Shown here: positions 34,685 to 43,217 of the stretch, piece by piece
Layout of the letters: each line of letters begins with the position of its first letter
Numbering within the stretch: the stretch's first letter is position 1
NCBI RefSeq assembly: GCF_030865425.1
Contig: NZ_JAVFCB010000009.1
Coordinates: forward strand, 1 to 64,000
DNA: 64,000 nt
Source of the DNA: Microbacterium capsulatum
GTDB taxonomy: Bacteria; Actinomycetota; Actinomycetes; Actinomycetales; Microbacteriaceae
Direction: 5' to 3'
The notes under the pieces: generated by a model
What the model saw: only the letters and a program-made list of their open reading frames with translations
Database searches by the model: none
Told to the model about the DNA's origin: nothing
Position numbers and translations under genes: made by a program

Positions 34685-36552
34685 CACGGGACCACCGATC
34701 CGGGGTGCGCCGAATCGCGGGATGTCACGGAACCGTCGGGCGCCGCGGAACCGTCGGCCGCCGCGGAACCGTCGGGCGCCGCGGAACCACCGGTCCGCGC
34801 GGGATCACCGGGATCCGCGAGACCCGCGGGATCCACGGCCCCGCCGATCCCGGACGGCAGGTCGTGCCCAGGCGGCGCGGCGACCGCCGGCGTCTCGCGC
34901 CCCTCCGCCCAGCGGTGCGCCCTGTCCTCGGCCGCGGCGCGGGCGGCCGACGGGGCCAGCGTGTCCAGCATCGCGAGCATCGTCGCGCTCTCGATCCCCG
35001 ACACGTCGCCGCGGACCGGACCGACCGCGGAGTGGGCACGGGCCTTCGCCACGCGCTGCGCCCGGTCGATCGGCCCCTGATGCAGCGAGAAGCCCTGCAG
35101 CCGCGCGAGCGGGAACACCGCGAGCTGGCGCCAGATCCGCCCCCGCCGGATGAGCAGCGCGAAGTCGGTCAGCGCGATGCCGTGCCGCCGCCAGGACAGC
35201 GGCCGGCGCCATCCCGCGCGGGGCGGGATGGTCGCATAGGGGTCGCCGTCCTGCGGACCGAGCACGCCCTGCTCCCAGATCAGCGGCACGACCTCGGCGG
35301 GGGCGTCCGGCAGGATCAGCCCGAGCACGCGCTCCACGTCGGCGCGCGCCCCCACCGGCAGCACGATGTTGAACTGCTGCGTCTGGTTGGACTGCTGCCG
35401 CGCGGCGTTGCGTCCGCTCATCCGGTTGATCCGCACGGTCCACCAGCCGAACGGCCGCCAGAGCAGCGGCTGGCTCACCTCGACCGCGAAGATGCGGCCG
35501 GGCGGGATCGTCTCGGTCACCGTCGTGAACAGGCCGAACGTGATCCGCACGCCGTCCGGGGTCGGCGCGATCGAGTAGCGCAGGGCGCGCGCGATCCGCC
35601 CCCACGTCACCGCGAGCGCGCCGAACAGCATCGGGATGCCGATCACGAGCGCGATGCCGAGCACGGCGAGCCCCGCGCCGGGGCGTCCCTCGGCGAGCAT
35701 CGCGGGCACGATGACGGCCATCGCGACGCCGAAGACCGCGGCGAGGAACGCCACCCAGACGAGACCGGACAGCAGGTGCGACCCGACCAGGCGCCCGGTC
35801 GGGATCCGCAGCACGTGCTCGGGGGCGACGTCGTCGAGGTCCACGCCGGTGATCAGCCCCGTCACCCCGGCGTTCATCGAGTCCGCGAGCTGCGCGCGCA
35901 TCGTGCGCGCAACGGTCGGATCCGCGCTGCCCCTGGTGGCCTCGCGGGCCTGCCGCGCGCCCGAGGCGAGCCGCAGGATGTCGGCCCTGACCGACTCCGC
36001 CTTCGCCGTGGAGAGGTACTCCATCGGGACGTTCGCGTCGTTGCCGGCGCCGTCCACCTCGAGCTTGGCGAGGCCGATGATCCGCGCCGGGAACGGGCGG
36101 GTGAGGTTCACGCCCTGCACCCGGTCCAGCGGCGCGCGCCGGTGCGAGCGGAAGATCACGCCCTTGCGCACTTCGACGTGCGCCTCGGTGATCCGGAAGT
36201 CGTGGAAGCGCCACATCAGCCAGAAGATGCCGATGAGCAGCAGCAGCACGACCACGATGCCGAGCAGCACGATCAGCACGAGGTTGTTGCGCAGGACCCA
36301 GTCGACCGGATCCCCCGAGAGCTGCGGCACGCGCGCCGGCGTGAAAAGCGAGACCAGCCAGTACACGAGCCGTTCGCGCAGGTTCGCGAACAGGTAGCCG
36401 ATCACGATGACCAGCACCAGCCCGCCCTTGAACAGCGGCGTGAGCGGGTGCATCCGGTGCCACCCGCCGTCGGCGAGCGAGTGCGCGGCGGATCCGGGAG
36501 CGCCGACGTCCGGCAGCCCCCGCGCGTTGCCCTCCTGTCGCGGGGTGCTCAC
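34684..36552 (-). CDS. PH domain-containing membrane protein (YdbT-like, large)
   Basis: A 622-aa membrane protein with repeated bacterial PH (bPH2) domains. A first transmembrane hairpin is at about residues 42-60 and 88-115. The bPH2 stretch FRITEAHVEVRKGVIFRSHRRAPLDRVQGVNLTRPF follows. A second hairpin lies near 275-330, and two more PH-like regions come after it. The C-terminal tail is Pro/Gly/Ala-rich and encoded partly by an 18-bp tandem repeat. It pairs with the small PH protein as in YdbS/YdbT. A cell-envelope role is likely but unproven. The GTG at 36552 overlaps the upstream stop. Confidence 0.85.
   Translation of the reverse strand: MSTPRQEGNARGLPDVGAPGSAAHSLADGGWHRMHPLTPLFKGGLVLVIVIGYLFANLRERLVYWLVSLFTPARVPQLSGDPVDWVLRNNLVLIVLLGIVVVLLLLIGIFWLMWRFHDFRITEAHVEVRKGVIFRSHRRAPLDRVQGVNLTRPFPARIIGLAKLEVDGAGNDANVPMEYLSTAKAESVRADILRLASGARQAREATRGSADPTVARTMRAQLADSMNAGVTGLITGVDLDDVAPEHVLRIPTGRLVGSHLLSGLVWVAFLAAVFGVAMAVIVPAMLAEGRPGAGLAVLGIALVIGIPMLFGALAVTWGRIARALRYSIAPTPDGVRITFGLFTTVTETIPPGRIFAVEVSQPLLWRPFGWWTVRINRMSGRNAARQQSNQTQQFNIVLPVGARADVERVLGLILPDAPAEVVPLIWEQGVLGPQDGDPYATIPPRAGWRRPLSWRRHGIALTDFALLIRRGRIWRQLAVFPLARLQGFSLHQGPIDRAQRVAKARAHSAVGPVRGDVSGIESATMLAMLDTLAPSAARAAAEDRAHRWAEGRETPAVAAPPGHDLPSGIGGAVDPAGLADPGDPARTGGSAAPDGSAAADGSAAPDGSVTSRDSAHPGSVVP
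34729..34790. repeat. 18-bp tandem repeat inside the large PH-protein gene
   Basis: Three in-frame copies of GGAACCGTCGGGCGCCGC (34729-34782; the middle copy has one change), then a partial fourth. They encode repeats of about 6 residues of the type SAAPDG. The repeat number probably varies between strains. Confidence 0.85.
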
Positions 36553-37196
36553 AGGCCGGTCCGGCGCATCTCGGCGACGTCGATGAGGGTGTCCCGCAGG
36601 GCCTCGGCCGCCTCCTCGGTCATCCCGGGGATCTCCACCCCGGTCGTCGCGGCGGCGGTGACGAGCTTGAGCTTCGCGATCCCGAAGGCGCGATCGACCG
36701 GGCCGCGGGTGATGTCGACGAGCTGCATGCGTCCGTACGGCACCGCGATCATGCGCTGCCACAGGATCCCGCGGCGGAACACGATGTCGTCGGCGCGCAG
36801 CATGTACCCGATCGCACGCGCCTGCCGGGGCAGGATCGCGAGCTCGAAGAGAAGGACGGCGGCGATCGCGCCGGTCGGGATCCACGGCCATTCCTGCGGC
36901 GTCAGCGTCGAGGCGACGTACCCGATGACGAAGAGCACGATGAGCCAGAACACCCGCATGAGGACTTCGGCGACCACGAACTTCGGCGAGATCCGGTGCC
37001 ACGTCCCGTCGAGCGCGAGGGCGCCGGCCGAGGACGGCGCGCGCAGGCCGGGGTAGGTGCCGTCGTCGAGTACGGGCGCGGCGGTCGGGGCCGCGTGCTG
37101 CGGCGTCGGCGGAGCGCCGAACCCGGCCGACGGGGCGCCCGGGGCGCGTGCCGGCTCAGTGCCCGGTGTCCGCGACGGCTCGGGGGTGTTCGTCAT
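36549..37196 (-). CDS. PH domain-containing protein (YdbS-like)
   Basis: A 215-aa protein. A Pro/Ala-rich N-terminal tail (about 70 residues) is followed by two transmembrane helices and a bPH2 domain with VFRRGILWQRMIAVPYGRMQLVDITRGPVDR. It is the small partner of the large PH protein next to it. The ATG at 37196 overlaps the DUF3180 gene by 41 bp, which is unusually long; a later internal start cannot be excluded. Confidence 0.83.
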   Translation of the reverse strand: MTNTPEPSRTPGTEPARAPGAPSAGFGAPPTPQHAAPTAAPVLDDGTYPGLRAPSSAGALALDGTWHRISPKFVVAEVLMRVFWLIVLFVIGYVASTLTPQEWPWIPTGAIAAVLLFELAILPRQARAIGYMLRADDIVFRRGILWQRMIAVPYGRMQLVDITRGPVDRAFGIAKLKLVTAAATTGVEIPGMTEEAAEALRDTLIDVAEMRRTGL

Positions 37197-37710
37197 CGTC
37201 GCCCTCCAGGCGCGGCCCGCCGTGCGGACCATCGGGATCGTGCGGCCCGTTGCCGGGCAGCATGCAGAAGCTCTCGGCCACCAGCGCCGCGATCGTCAAG
37301 ACGAGCGCGGCGACGACGGTGGCGACGACGGCCGTGATCGAGCCTATCGGCGGCTGGATCGGCCGGGACAGCAGGTACGCGCCGAGCCCCGCGCCGAACC
37401 CGACGATCACGGCGCCGAGCAGGCTCGAGGCGCGTGCCAGCATCGCGATCCGGAACGCGCGGAACGGATCCACCCGCCGCCGGTGCGCCGCCGTCCGCAT
37501 CTCCGGCTTCGCCGACTGGCGCACGCTGCGCCGAATCGGCCAGGCGAAGGCGAGCACGGCGATCGCGAGCAGCACGAGCAGGATCGGCAGGGCGATCGCG
37601 GGCGTGAAGGTCGCACGTCCCGCGGTGGTGAGCCCGTGATCGAGCAGGAAGCCGACCGCCCCGCCGGCGAGCGCCAGCACGAGCAGCACGATCGGGGATG
37701 TGCGTTTCAT
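37156..37710 (-). CDS. DUF3180 family membrane protein
   Basis: A 184-aa protein with four transmembrane segments, at about residues 6-26, 36-58, 90-112 and 123-148. It has a charged C-terminal tail. The actinobacterial DUF3180 family is normally found directly after folK, as here, and overlaps it by 4 bp. Its function is unknown. Confidence 0.87.
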   Translation of the reverse strand: MKRTSPIVLLVLALAGGAVGFLLDHGLTTAGRATFTPAIALPILLVLLAIAVLAFAWPIRRSVRQSAKPEMRTAAHRRRVDPFRAFRIAMLARASSLLGAVIVGFGAGLGAYLLSRPIQPPIGSITAVVATVVAALVLTIAALVAESFCMLPGNGPHDPDGPHGGPRLEGDDDEHPRAVADTGH

Positions 37711-38261
37711 GCGTCGCCCTCCAGCGCGGCGAGGAGGTCGGCGACGCGTCCGCGCCCCGGCAGCACGGCGTCGGGGTCGACGTCGAGCCACGGCGCCAGC
37801 ACGAACGTGCGCTCGTGCGCGCGGGGGTGCGGCAGCAGCAGGTGCTCGTCGTCGCTGCGGACATCGCCGTACGCGATGAGGTCGAGGTCGAGGGTGCGGT
37901 CGCCCCAGCGCTCAGCGCGGATCCGGCCGTGCTCCTCCTCGATCGCGTGCAGCATGCCGAGCAGCACCTGCGGCGCGAGCCGGGTCGTGACGACGGCGAC
38001 GGCGTTCGCGAACTCGGGGGCATCCGGATCCGGCCCGTCCAGGCGCAGGGCGACGGTCGTGACGGTGCGGGACACTCGGACGTCGTCGACGAGAGGAAGC
38101 CGGCGGATCGCGGCGACCGCCTCGGCGATGGTCGCGGCGGTGTCGCCGAGGTTGGAGCCGAGGGCGACGACGGCCTGGACCGGCTCGTCCTCGGGGCGCG
38201 GGTCGAGCGTGGGCAGGCGCCTGCCGCGCGGCACCGGCGGCAGCGGATGGATCGGGCTCAT
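37707..38261 (-). CDS. folK: 2-amino-4-hydroxy-6-hydroxymethyldihydropteridine pyrophosphokinase
   Basis: Transfers pyrophosphate from ATP to 6-hydroxymethyl-7,8-dihydropterin in folate synthesis. The 184-aa protein has ALGSNLGD, the [14 protein letters not shown] region, the catalytic [15 protein letters not shown] motif and [15 protein letters not shown]. It overlaps folB upstream by 4 bp. FolP, its partner, is 6 kb away. Confidence 0.96.
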   Translation of the reverse strand: MSPIHPLPPVPRGRRLPTLDPRPEDEPVQAVVALGSNLGDTAATIAEAVAAIRRLPLVDDVRVSRTVTTVALRLDGPDPDAPEFANAVAVVTTRLAPQVLLGMLHAIEEEHGRIRAERWGDRTLDLDLIAYGDVRSDDEHLLLPHPRAHERTFVLAPWLDVDPDAVLPGRGRVADLLAALEGDA

Positions 38262-38632
38262 GCGCGTCCTCTCCCTCGGGTCACGGTGACCGACACGTCC
38301 GCGAAGGTCAGCGGGATCGGCGCGTGCGGCTTGTGCACGGTGACCTCGACGACGTGGATGCGCTCGTCCTCGAGCACCGCGTCGGCGATCCGGGTCGCGA
38401 GCGTCTCGATCAGGTTGACCGGCTCGCCCGCGACGATCGCGGCGACCCGTTCGGCGAGCTCGCCGTAATGCACGGTGTCGGCCACGTCGTCGCTGGCCGC
38501 CGCAGCGCGCAGCGACAGGTGCAGCCGCAGATCGACGAGGAACTCCTGCCCGTCGACGCGCTCGTGCTCGTACACGCCGTGCCGCCCGAACACGGTCAGC
38601 CCGGTCAGTGTGATGCCGTCGGCGAAGTCCAT
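38258..38632 (-). CDS. folB: dihydroneopterin aldolase
   Basis: Converts 7,8-dihydroneopterin to 6-hydroxymethyldihydropterin and glycolaldehyde. The 124-aa protein has [35 protein letters not shown] and VTVHKP, all family motifs, including the active-site Glu and Lys. It begins the folB-folK-DUF3180 transcript. Upstream is a hairpin and then the sugar cassette, so it probably needs its own promoter. Confidence 0.95.
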   Translation of the reverse strand: MDFADGITLTGLTVFGRHGVYEHERVDGQEFLVDLRLHLSLRAAAASDDVADTVHYGELAERVAAIVAGEPVNLIETLATRIADAVLEDERIHVVEVTVHKPHAPIPLTFADVSVTVTRGRGRA

Positions 38633-38645
38633 GCCACTAGCGTAC

Positions 38646-38676
38646 GGCGGGCCGGGGACTCCGCCTCCGGTCCGCC
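38646..38676 (-). terminator. hairpin downstream of the sugar cassette, before folB
   Basis: GGCGGGCCGG pairs with CCGGTCCGCC (one G-T pair) over an 11-base loop, 30 bp after the hydroxyacid dehydrogenase stop. There is no T-run, so termination strength is unsure. Confidence 0.5.
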
Positions 38677-38705
38677 GCACGGCCGTTCGTCGCACCCGGC
38701 CCGCG

Positions 38706-39731
38706 CTACGCGATCCGGCCCAGCTCGGCGCTGGTGACCTGCCCCTCCAACGGCAGCCCGACGGAGAGGCGCTCGATCTGCCGCACCGAGAAGTCGCCGA
38801 AGCACTGCAGCTCCGACCCGAGCGCGCCCGCCACATGCGGCGTGATCAGCACGTTCGGCAGTGCGAAGAGCGGATGCTCGCGCGGCAGCGGCTCCGGATC
38901 GGTCACGTCGAGGACCGCGTCGATCCGTCCTGAGGCGCAGTGCCGGGTGAGCGCCTCGGTGTCGACGAGGGATCCGCGCGACGTGTTGATCAGCACCGCG
39001 CCGTCGCGCATCGCGCTCAGCATCCGGTCGTCGATGAGGTGGTGCGTCTCCGGCAGTTCGGGGGCGTGCAGGCTGACCACGTCCGCCTCGCGCATCATCG
39101 TCATCAGATCCGCCGGCTCCACCGGGTACCCCGGCAGCAGGGCGCGGATCCGTGCGTCGTCGAGCGTGGGGTCGCTCACCAGCAGGCGGAACCCGTGCCG
39201 GGCCAGCATCGGCAGCAGGGCGCGGCCGACGCGCGAGGCGCCGATGATCCCGACCGTGCGCGCGGTGTTGCCCATCCGCGGATCCGTGACGTCGGATCCG
39301 AAGACCCCCTGCGCGTAGTCGTGGCTCTTGCGGAACACCCTTTTGCCGGCGAACAGCACGGCCGCGAGGGTGTAGTCGGCGACGGGCAGCGCGTTGACCT
39401 CGGCGGCCGAGGTCACGGCGACTCCGCGGTCCCACACCTCGGGGCCGAGATGGTGCTTGACCGAGCCCGCCGCGTGCACGACCGCGCGCAGCCGCGGCAT
39501 CAGCGCCAGCGCCCGGGCGTCGAGGAGAGGCGCGCCCCAGCTCGTCAGGAGCACCTGCACGCGCGAGAGCCGGGCGTCGTCCGCCGAGAACCCGCTCAGC
39601 ACGGTCGACCAGTCGACGTCCGCCACGGCGTCCAGCCGGGCGCGGAGCGCGTCGGGGAAGATCGCGCCGACGAGCGGTTCGGGCATCGCGACGAGGACGT
39701 CGAGGCGTTCGGTGGACGGTGCGTCGCTCAT
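38706..39731 (-). CDS. D-2-hydroxyacid dehydrogenase family protein
   Basis: A 341-aa NAD-dependent reductase. The Rossmann motif is [12 protein letters not shown], catalytic Arg lies in [10 protein letters not shown], Glu in DVTDPEPLP and His in TPHVAGALG. It follows the sugar ABC permease gene. The GTG at 39770 has no ribosome binding site; ATG 39731 has GAGGGG upstream and is preferred. It may reduce or oxidise a sugar acid tied to the imported sugar. Confidence 0.87.
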   Translation of the reverse strand: MSDAPSTERLDVLVAMPEPLVGAIFPDALRARLDAVADVDWSTVLSGFSADDARLSRVQVLLTSWGAPLLDARALALMPRLRAVVHAAGSVKHHLGPEVWDRGVAVTSAAEVNALPVADYTLAAVLFAGKRVFRKSHDYAQGVFGSDVTDPRMGNTARTVGIIGASRVGRALLPMLARHGFRLLVSDPTLDDARIRALLPGYPVEPADLMTMMREADVVSLHAPELPETHHLIDDRMLSAMRDGAVLINTSRGSLVDTEALTRHCASGRIDAVLDVTDPEPLPREHPLFALPNVLITPHVAGALGSELQCFGDFSVRQIERLSVGLPLEGQVTSAELGRIA

Positions 39732-39771
39732 CTCGTGCAACCCCTCGACGGTCGGGAGTGGATGGTTCACT

Positions 39772-40713
39772 CTATTTCACGCTCCCGGCGGTCAGTCCGG
39801 CCTTCCAGTACCGCTGAAGCGAGATGAAGATCACGATGAGCGGGATGATCGACAGGAGCGAACCGAGCATCACCATCGGCAGCAGCTCCGGCCCGTTGGA
39901 GGCCAGCGAGCTGTTCAGCTCGTACATGCCGAGGCTCACCGGGAACAGCTGCATGTTCGTCAGCATCACGAGCGAGAGGAAGAAGCCGTTCCAGATCCCG
40001 GAGAACTGGAACAGCAGGATCGTCACGTAGCCGGGCCCGATCATCGGCAGCGCGAGCCGGCGGAACAGCGCGAACTCGCTCGCGCCGTCGATCCGGCCCG
40101 CCTCGATGACCTCGCCGGGGACGTAGCCGGCCGAGAAGATCCGGGCCAGGTACACGCCGAACGGGTTGACCAGCGACGGGATGAGCACGCCCCAGTAGGT
40201 GTTCACCAGATGCACGTTCGATGCGAGCAGGTACAGCGGGAGCGTCGTCGCCGCCGAGGGCACGAGCACGCCCACGAGCACGAGGAGGAACAGCTTCTCC
40301 TTGCCGCGGAACTCGTACTTGTCGAACGCGTATCCGGCGGCGACGCAGATCAGCGCGCCGACGGCGGCGCCCACCCCGGCGTAGAGGATCGAGTTCGCGA
40401 ACCAGCGGAAGTAGATGCCGCCGTGATAGCTCACGAGCAGATGGATGTTGTTGGCGAGGTCGAATCCCTTGAAGCTCAGGACGTCGCCGACCTGGATCGC
40501 GCCGGAGTTCTTCGTCGCGGCGAAGACCGTCCAGATGAACGGGAAGAACGTGTAGCAGGCCACGAGCACGAGGGCGCCGTTGACCGCGGTGCGCGACATC
40601 GCGCGCGGGCGGGCCCCGGGGGTGCGCCCCGGCCGCCGCGGCGAGCGGGCTCCGCGAGGCAGCACGACGCTCTCGGTCGTCGGCACGGCGGTCTCGACGG
40701 TTTCGACGGTCAT
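39772..40713 (-). CDS. carbohydrate ABC transporter permease (MalG-type)
   Basis: A 313-aa inner membrane permease with six predicted transmembrane helices after a 40-residue cytoplasmic lead. The EAA-type coupling loop is EVIEAGRIDGASEFALFRRLALPMIGPG. It forms a heterodimer with the next gene's product. It overlaps that gene by 4 bp. No ATPase gene lies nearby. Confidence 0.92.
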   Translation of the reverse strand: MTVETVETAVPTTESVVLPRGARSPRRPGRTPGARPRAMSRTAVNGALVLVACYTFFPFIWTVFAATKNSGAIQVGDVLSFKGFDLANNIHLLVSYHGGIYFRWFANSILYAGVGAAVGALICVAAGYAFDKYEFRGKEKLFLLVLVGVLVPSAATTLPLYLLASNVHLVNTYWGVLIPSLVNPFGVYLARIFSAGYVPGEVIEAGRIDGASEFALFRRLALPMIGPGYVTILLFQFSGIWNGFFLSLVMLTNMQLFPVSLGMYELNSSLASNGPELLPMVMLGSLLSIIPLIVIFISLQRYWKAGLTAGSVK

Positions 40714-41657
40714 CGGTCGACTCCTGGTTTCGCGTAGCGGGTGAGCGCGAAGGAGAGCCCTCCCGCGATCACCGCGAGGATGATGGATCCTGCCGCGGCG
40801 AGACCGTAGTTCGTCTTGGTGAACGCCTCGGTGTAGACGTAGAGGTTCGGCGTCCAGGTCTGGGTGACGTTGGTCGAGCCTCCGGTGGCGAGCAGGAGCG
40901 GTTCGGCGAAGAGCTGCATCGCCCCGATCGCCGCGAACAGCGCGGTGAGGCCGACCGAGGATCCGATCAGCGGCAGCTTGATGCTCCATGCGGTGCGGAG
41001 CTCTCCGGCGCCGTCGATGGTCGCCGCCTCCAGCACGTCGCGCGAGATGGCCTGCAGGCTCGCGTAGTAGATGACGATGTTGTAGCCGAGCGCCTCCCAC
41101 AGCGTGATGTTCACGACGGTGGGATACGTCCACTCCGCGCCGAACAGGTTCACGTGGATGTCGACCCCGGCGAGCATCTTGACGATCGGGCTGATCTGCG
41201 GCGTGTAGAGGTACAGCCAGATGAGGGCGGCGATCACGCCCGGAACGAGGTGCGGGATGAACAGGCCGAGCTGGAACGCCCGCTTGGCGCGGGCGTAGAC
41301 CGAGTCCAGCAGCAGGGCGATGACGATGCCGCCGACGAGTACGACGGGGACGGCGATCACCGCGTAGACGAGGGTGTGCAGGTATCCGGCCCAGTAGATG
41401 GGATCGGACATGACCTGCACGTAGTTGTCGAAGCCGGCGAACACCGTCTGCGGTCCGCTGCCGCCGAAGCCGAGGCCCGAGGACTTCTCCTGGAACAGGC
41501 TGAGCCCGAACGCGTAGAACACCGGCAGGATCGTGACCAGCAGGAACAGCACGAAGAACGGCGCCATCAGCAGCAGCGCCGCCCTGGTGCGCTGCCGCGC
41601 CGCGGCGGACGACCGGGAGGCCGTCCGCCGCGGCGCTTTCTCAGCGAGAGAGGTCAC
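40710..41657 (-). CDS. carbohydrate ABC transporter permease (MalF-type)
   Basis: A 315-aa permease with an N-terminal helix and five more segments. The EAA loop is DVLEAATIDGAGELRTAWSIKLPLIGS. The GTG start at 41657 overlaps the binding-protein stop by 1 bp. Together with the MalG-type neighbour it forms the membrane channel of a CUT1-type sugar importer. Confidence 0.92.
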   Translation of the reverse strand: MTSLAEKAPRRTASRSSAAARQRTRAALLLMAPFFVLFLLVTILPVFYAFGLSLFQEKSSGLGFGGSGPQTVFAGFDNYVQVMSDPIYWAGYLHTLVYAVIAVPVVLVGGIVIALLLDSVYARAKRAFQLGLFIPHLVPGVIAALIWLYLYTPQISPIVKMLAGVDIHVNLFGAEWTYPTVVNITLWEALGYNIVIYYASLQAISRDVLEAATIDGAGELRTAWSIKLPLIGSSVGLTALFAAIGAMQLFAEPLLLATGGSTNVTQTWTPNLYVYTEAFTKTNYGLAAAGSIILAVIAGGLSFALTRYAKPGVDR

Positions 41658-43027
41658 TATCCGGCCTTCGCGCTCAGGCCCATGGACTTCATCTCATCCA
41701 TGGCGTCCTTCTGGCCGGCCTGGAGCACCTGCAGGACCGTCGCGTTCGCGCCGAGCCCCTGGGCGGCGTTCGCCATGGCGACGTTCGTGCCGGTCATGGT
41801 CGGACCCCAGGTCCACGGCTTCAGGCCCTTTGCCACGGCCGGGAACACCTCGTACGGGTTCTGACTCGGGTAGTAGGTCGACGTGAAGTTGCTCTTGGCG
41901 ACCGATGCCGCGTTCGAGTTGCTCAGGAACGCGCTCGACCCGCCGCCCTGGACGCGCGGCTGGATGGCGGCAGTCTGGCTGGTCATCCACTGCGCGAACT
42001 CGACGTCGGCGGCGATGTTCTTCGACGACTTGGCGATCGCATACGAGGATCCGCCGAGCATGCCGCTGGCCGGCTTGCCGTCGAACGACGGCATCGGGGC
42101 CGCCGCCCACAAGCCGCTCTGATCGGGCAGGGTGCCGGGGATGTAGGCGGCCTGCCACGACGCGCTGAGCTGCGTGATGATCTTGCCGCTGGCGAGGTCG
42201 GCGTTGTAGCCCTGGGCCGCCCCCGACACCTTGTCGACGAGACCGTCGTCGATCATGCCCTGCCAGTACGACGCCACCTTCTTGGACGCGCTGTCGGTGA
42301 AGTTCACCTTCCAGGTGTCGCCCGAGGTGCTGAACCACTGGGCGCCGGCCTGCCAGGAGAACGCCGCGAGCGCCGCACCGGAGTCGACGGTGTAGTTCGT
42401 CAGGTACGTGTCGGGAGCCGCCGCCTTGAGCTTCTGCGCGGTGGCACGGTACTCGTCCCACGTCTTCGGCACGCTGAGGCCGTACTTCTTGAACAGGTCG
42501 GTGCGGTAGTACATGACCTGCACGCCGAGGTCGTACGGCACCGCCCAGGTCTTGCCGCCGAGCGTGGTGAGATCCCAGGCCTGGGGCACGTACTTCGCCT
42601 TGAGCTTCGGGTCGATGTAGCCGCTGATGTCGGCCACCTGGCCCGCGGCGACGAAGCCGGGCAGGTTCGGGTACTCCGCGTTGAACACGTCGGGGCCGTT
42701 GCCGGCCTTGAACGCGTCGGAGATCTTGGCGTAGCCGCCGGCGGATCCGCTCGGGATCTGCTCGAACGTGACGTGGATGCGGGGGTGGGCGGCGTTGAAC
42801 GCGTCCACGGCCTGCTGGCTGGCCTTGGTCCACGACCAGTAGGTGATGTTGTAGGTCTGGTTCGGGTCGACGGTGGGGACGGCGGTCGCGCTGGGCGCGG
42901 CGGCGGAGGGACCCGAGCTGCACGCGGCGAGCACGCCGAGGACGGCGACCGAGGCGGCAGCGCCGGCGAGCCGCACGAGGCGACCGCGGCCGCGGCGGCC
43001 GGTGTCGGAACGGAAGGTGGGGATCAC
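41657..43027 (-). CDS. sugar ABC transporter substrate-binding lipoprotein
   Basis: A 456-aa extracellular solute-binding protein (family 1). An Arg-rich signal ends in the lipobox LAAC with C36, followed by a Ser/Ala/Pro linker. The mature domain begins YNITYWSWTKASQQAVDAFNAAHP and has the GNGPDVFNAEYPNLPGF and VPYDLGVQVMYYRTDLFKKYGL motifs. It captures a sugar or oligosaccharide. GTG 43027 follows AAAGGAGTG. Confidence 0.93.
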   Translation of the reverse strand: MIPTFRSDTGRRGRGRLVRLAGAAASVAVLGVLAACSSGPSAAAPSATAVPTVDPNQTYNITYWSWTKASQQAVDAFNAAHPRIHVTFEQIPSGSAGGYAKISDAFKAGNGPDVFNAEYPNLPGFVAAGQVADISGYIDPKLKAKYVPQAWDLTTLGGKTWAVPYDLGVQVMYYRTDLFKKYGLSVPKTWDEYRATAQKLKAAAPDTYLTNYTVDSGAALAAFSWQAGAQWFSTSGDTWKVNFTDSASKKVASYWQGMIDDGLVDKVSGAAQGYNADLASGKIITQLSASWQAAYIPGTLPDQSGLWAAAPMPSFDGKPASGMLGGSSYAIAKSSKNIAADVEFAQWMTSQTAAIQPRVQGGGSSAFLSNSNAASVAKSNFTSTYYPSQNPYEVFPAVAKGLKPWTWGPTMTGTNVAMANAAQGLGANATVLQVLQAGQKDAMDEMKSMGLSAKAG

Positions 43028-43095
43028 AGACGCACTCCTTTGTGTGGGCGGACCTCGGACTGATTCCAGGGACAGGGGGAGCCTAAGCGGCTCGT

Positions 43096-43161
43096 TCGAT
43101 CATTCGCAACATTTTTCCGATATTTCCCTTCACATGATCATTTGGGAGTGAATATGATCAT
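43096..43161. promoter_or_regulatory. ATGATCATTT repeats, candidate operators
   Basis: ATGATCATTT occurs at 43134 and 43154, exactly 20 bp apart, and a third partial copy (TCGATCATTC) starts at 43096. Each core ATGATCAT is palindromic. They lie between the divergent regulator and sugar ABC genes, so they are strong candidates for the regulator's sites. Confidence 0.65.
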
Positions 43162-43217
43162 TTCTCGAGGCGGGCCGTCCCGGTACGCTGACATCGCGAA
43201 CGAAGGAGATGCACGGC

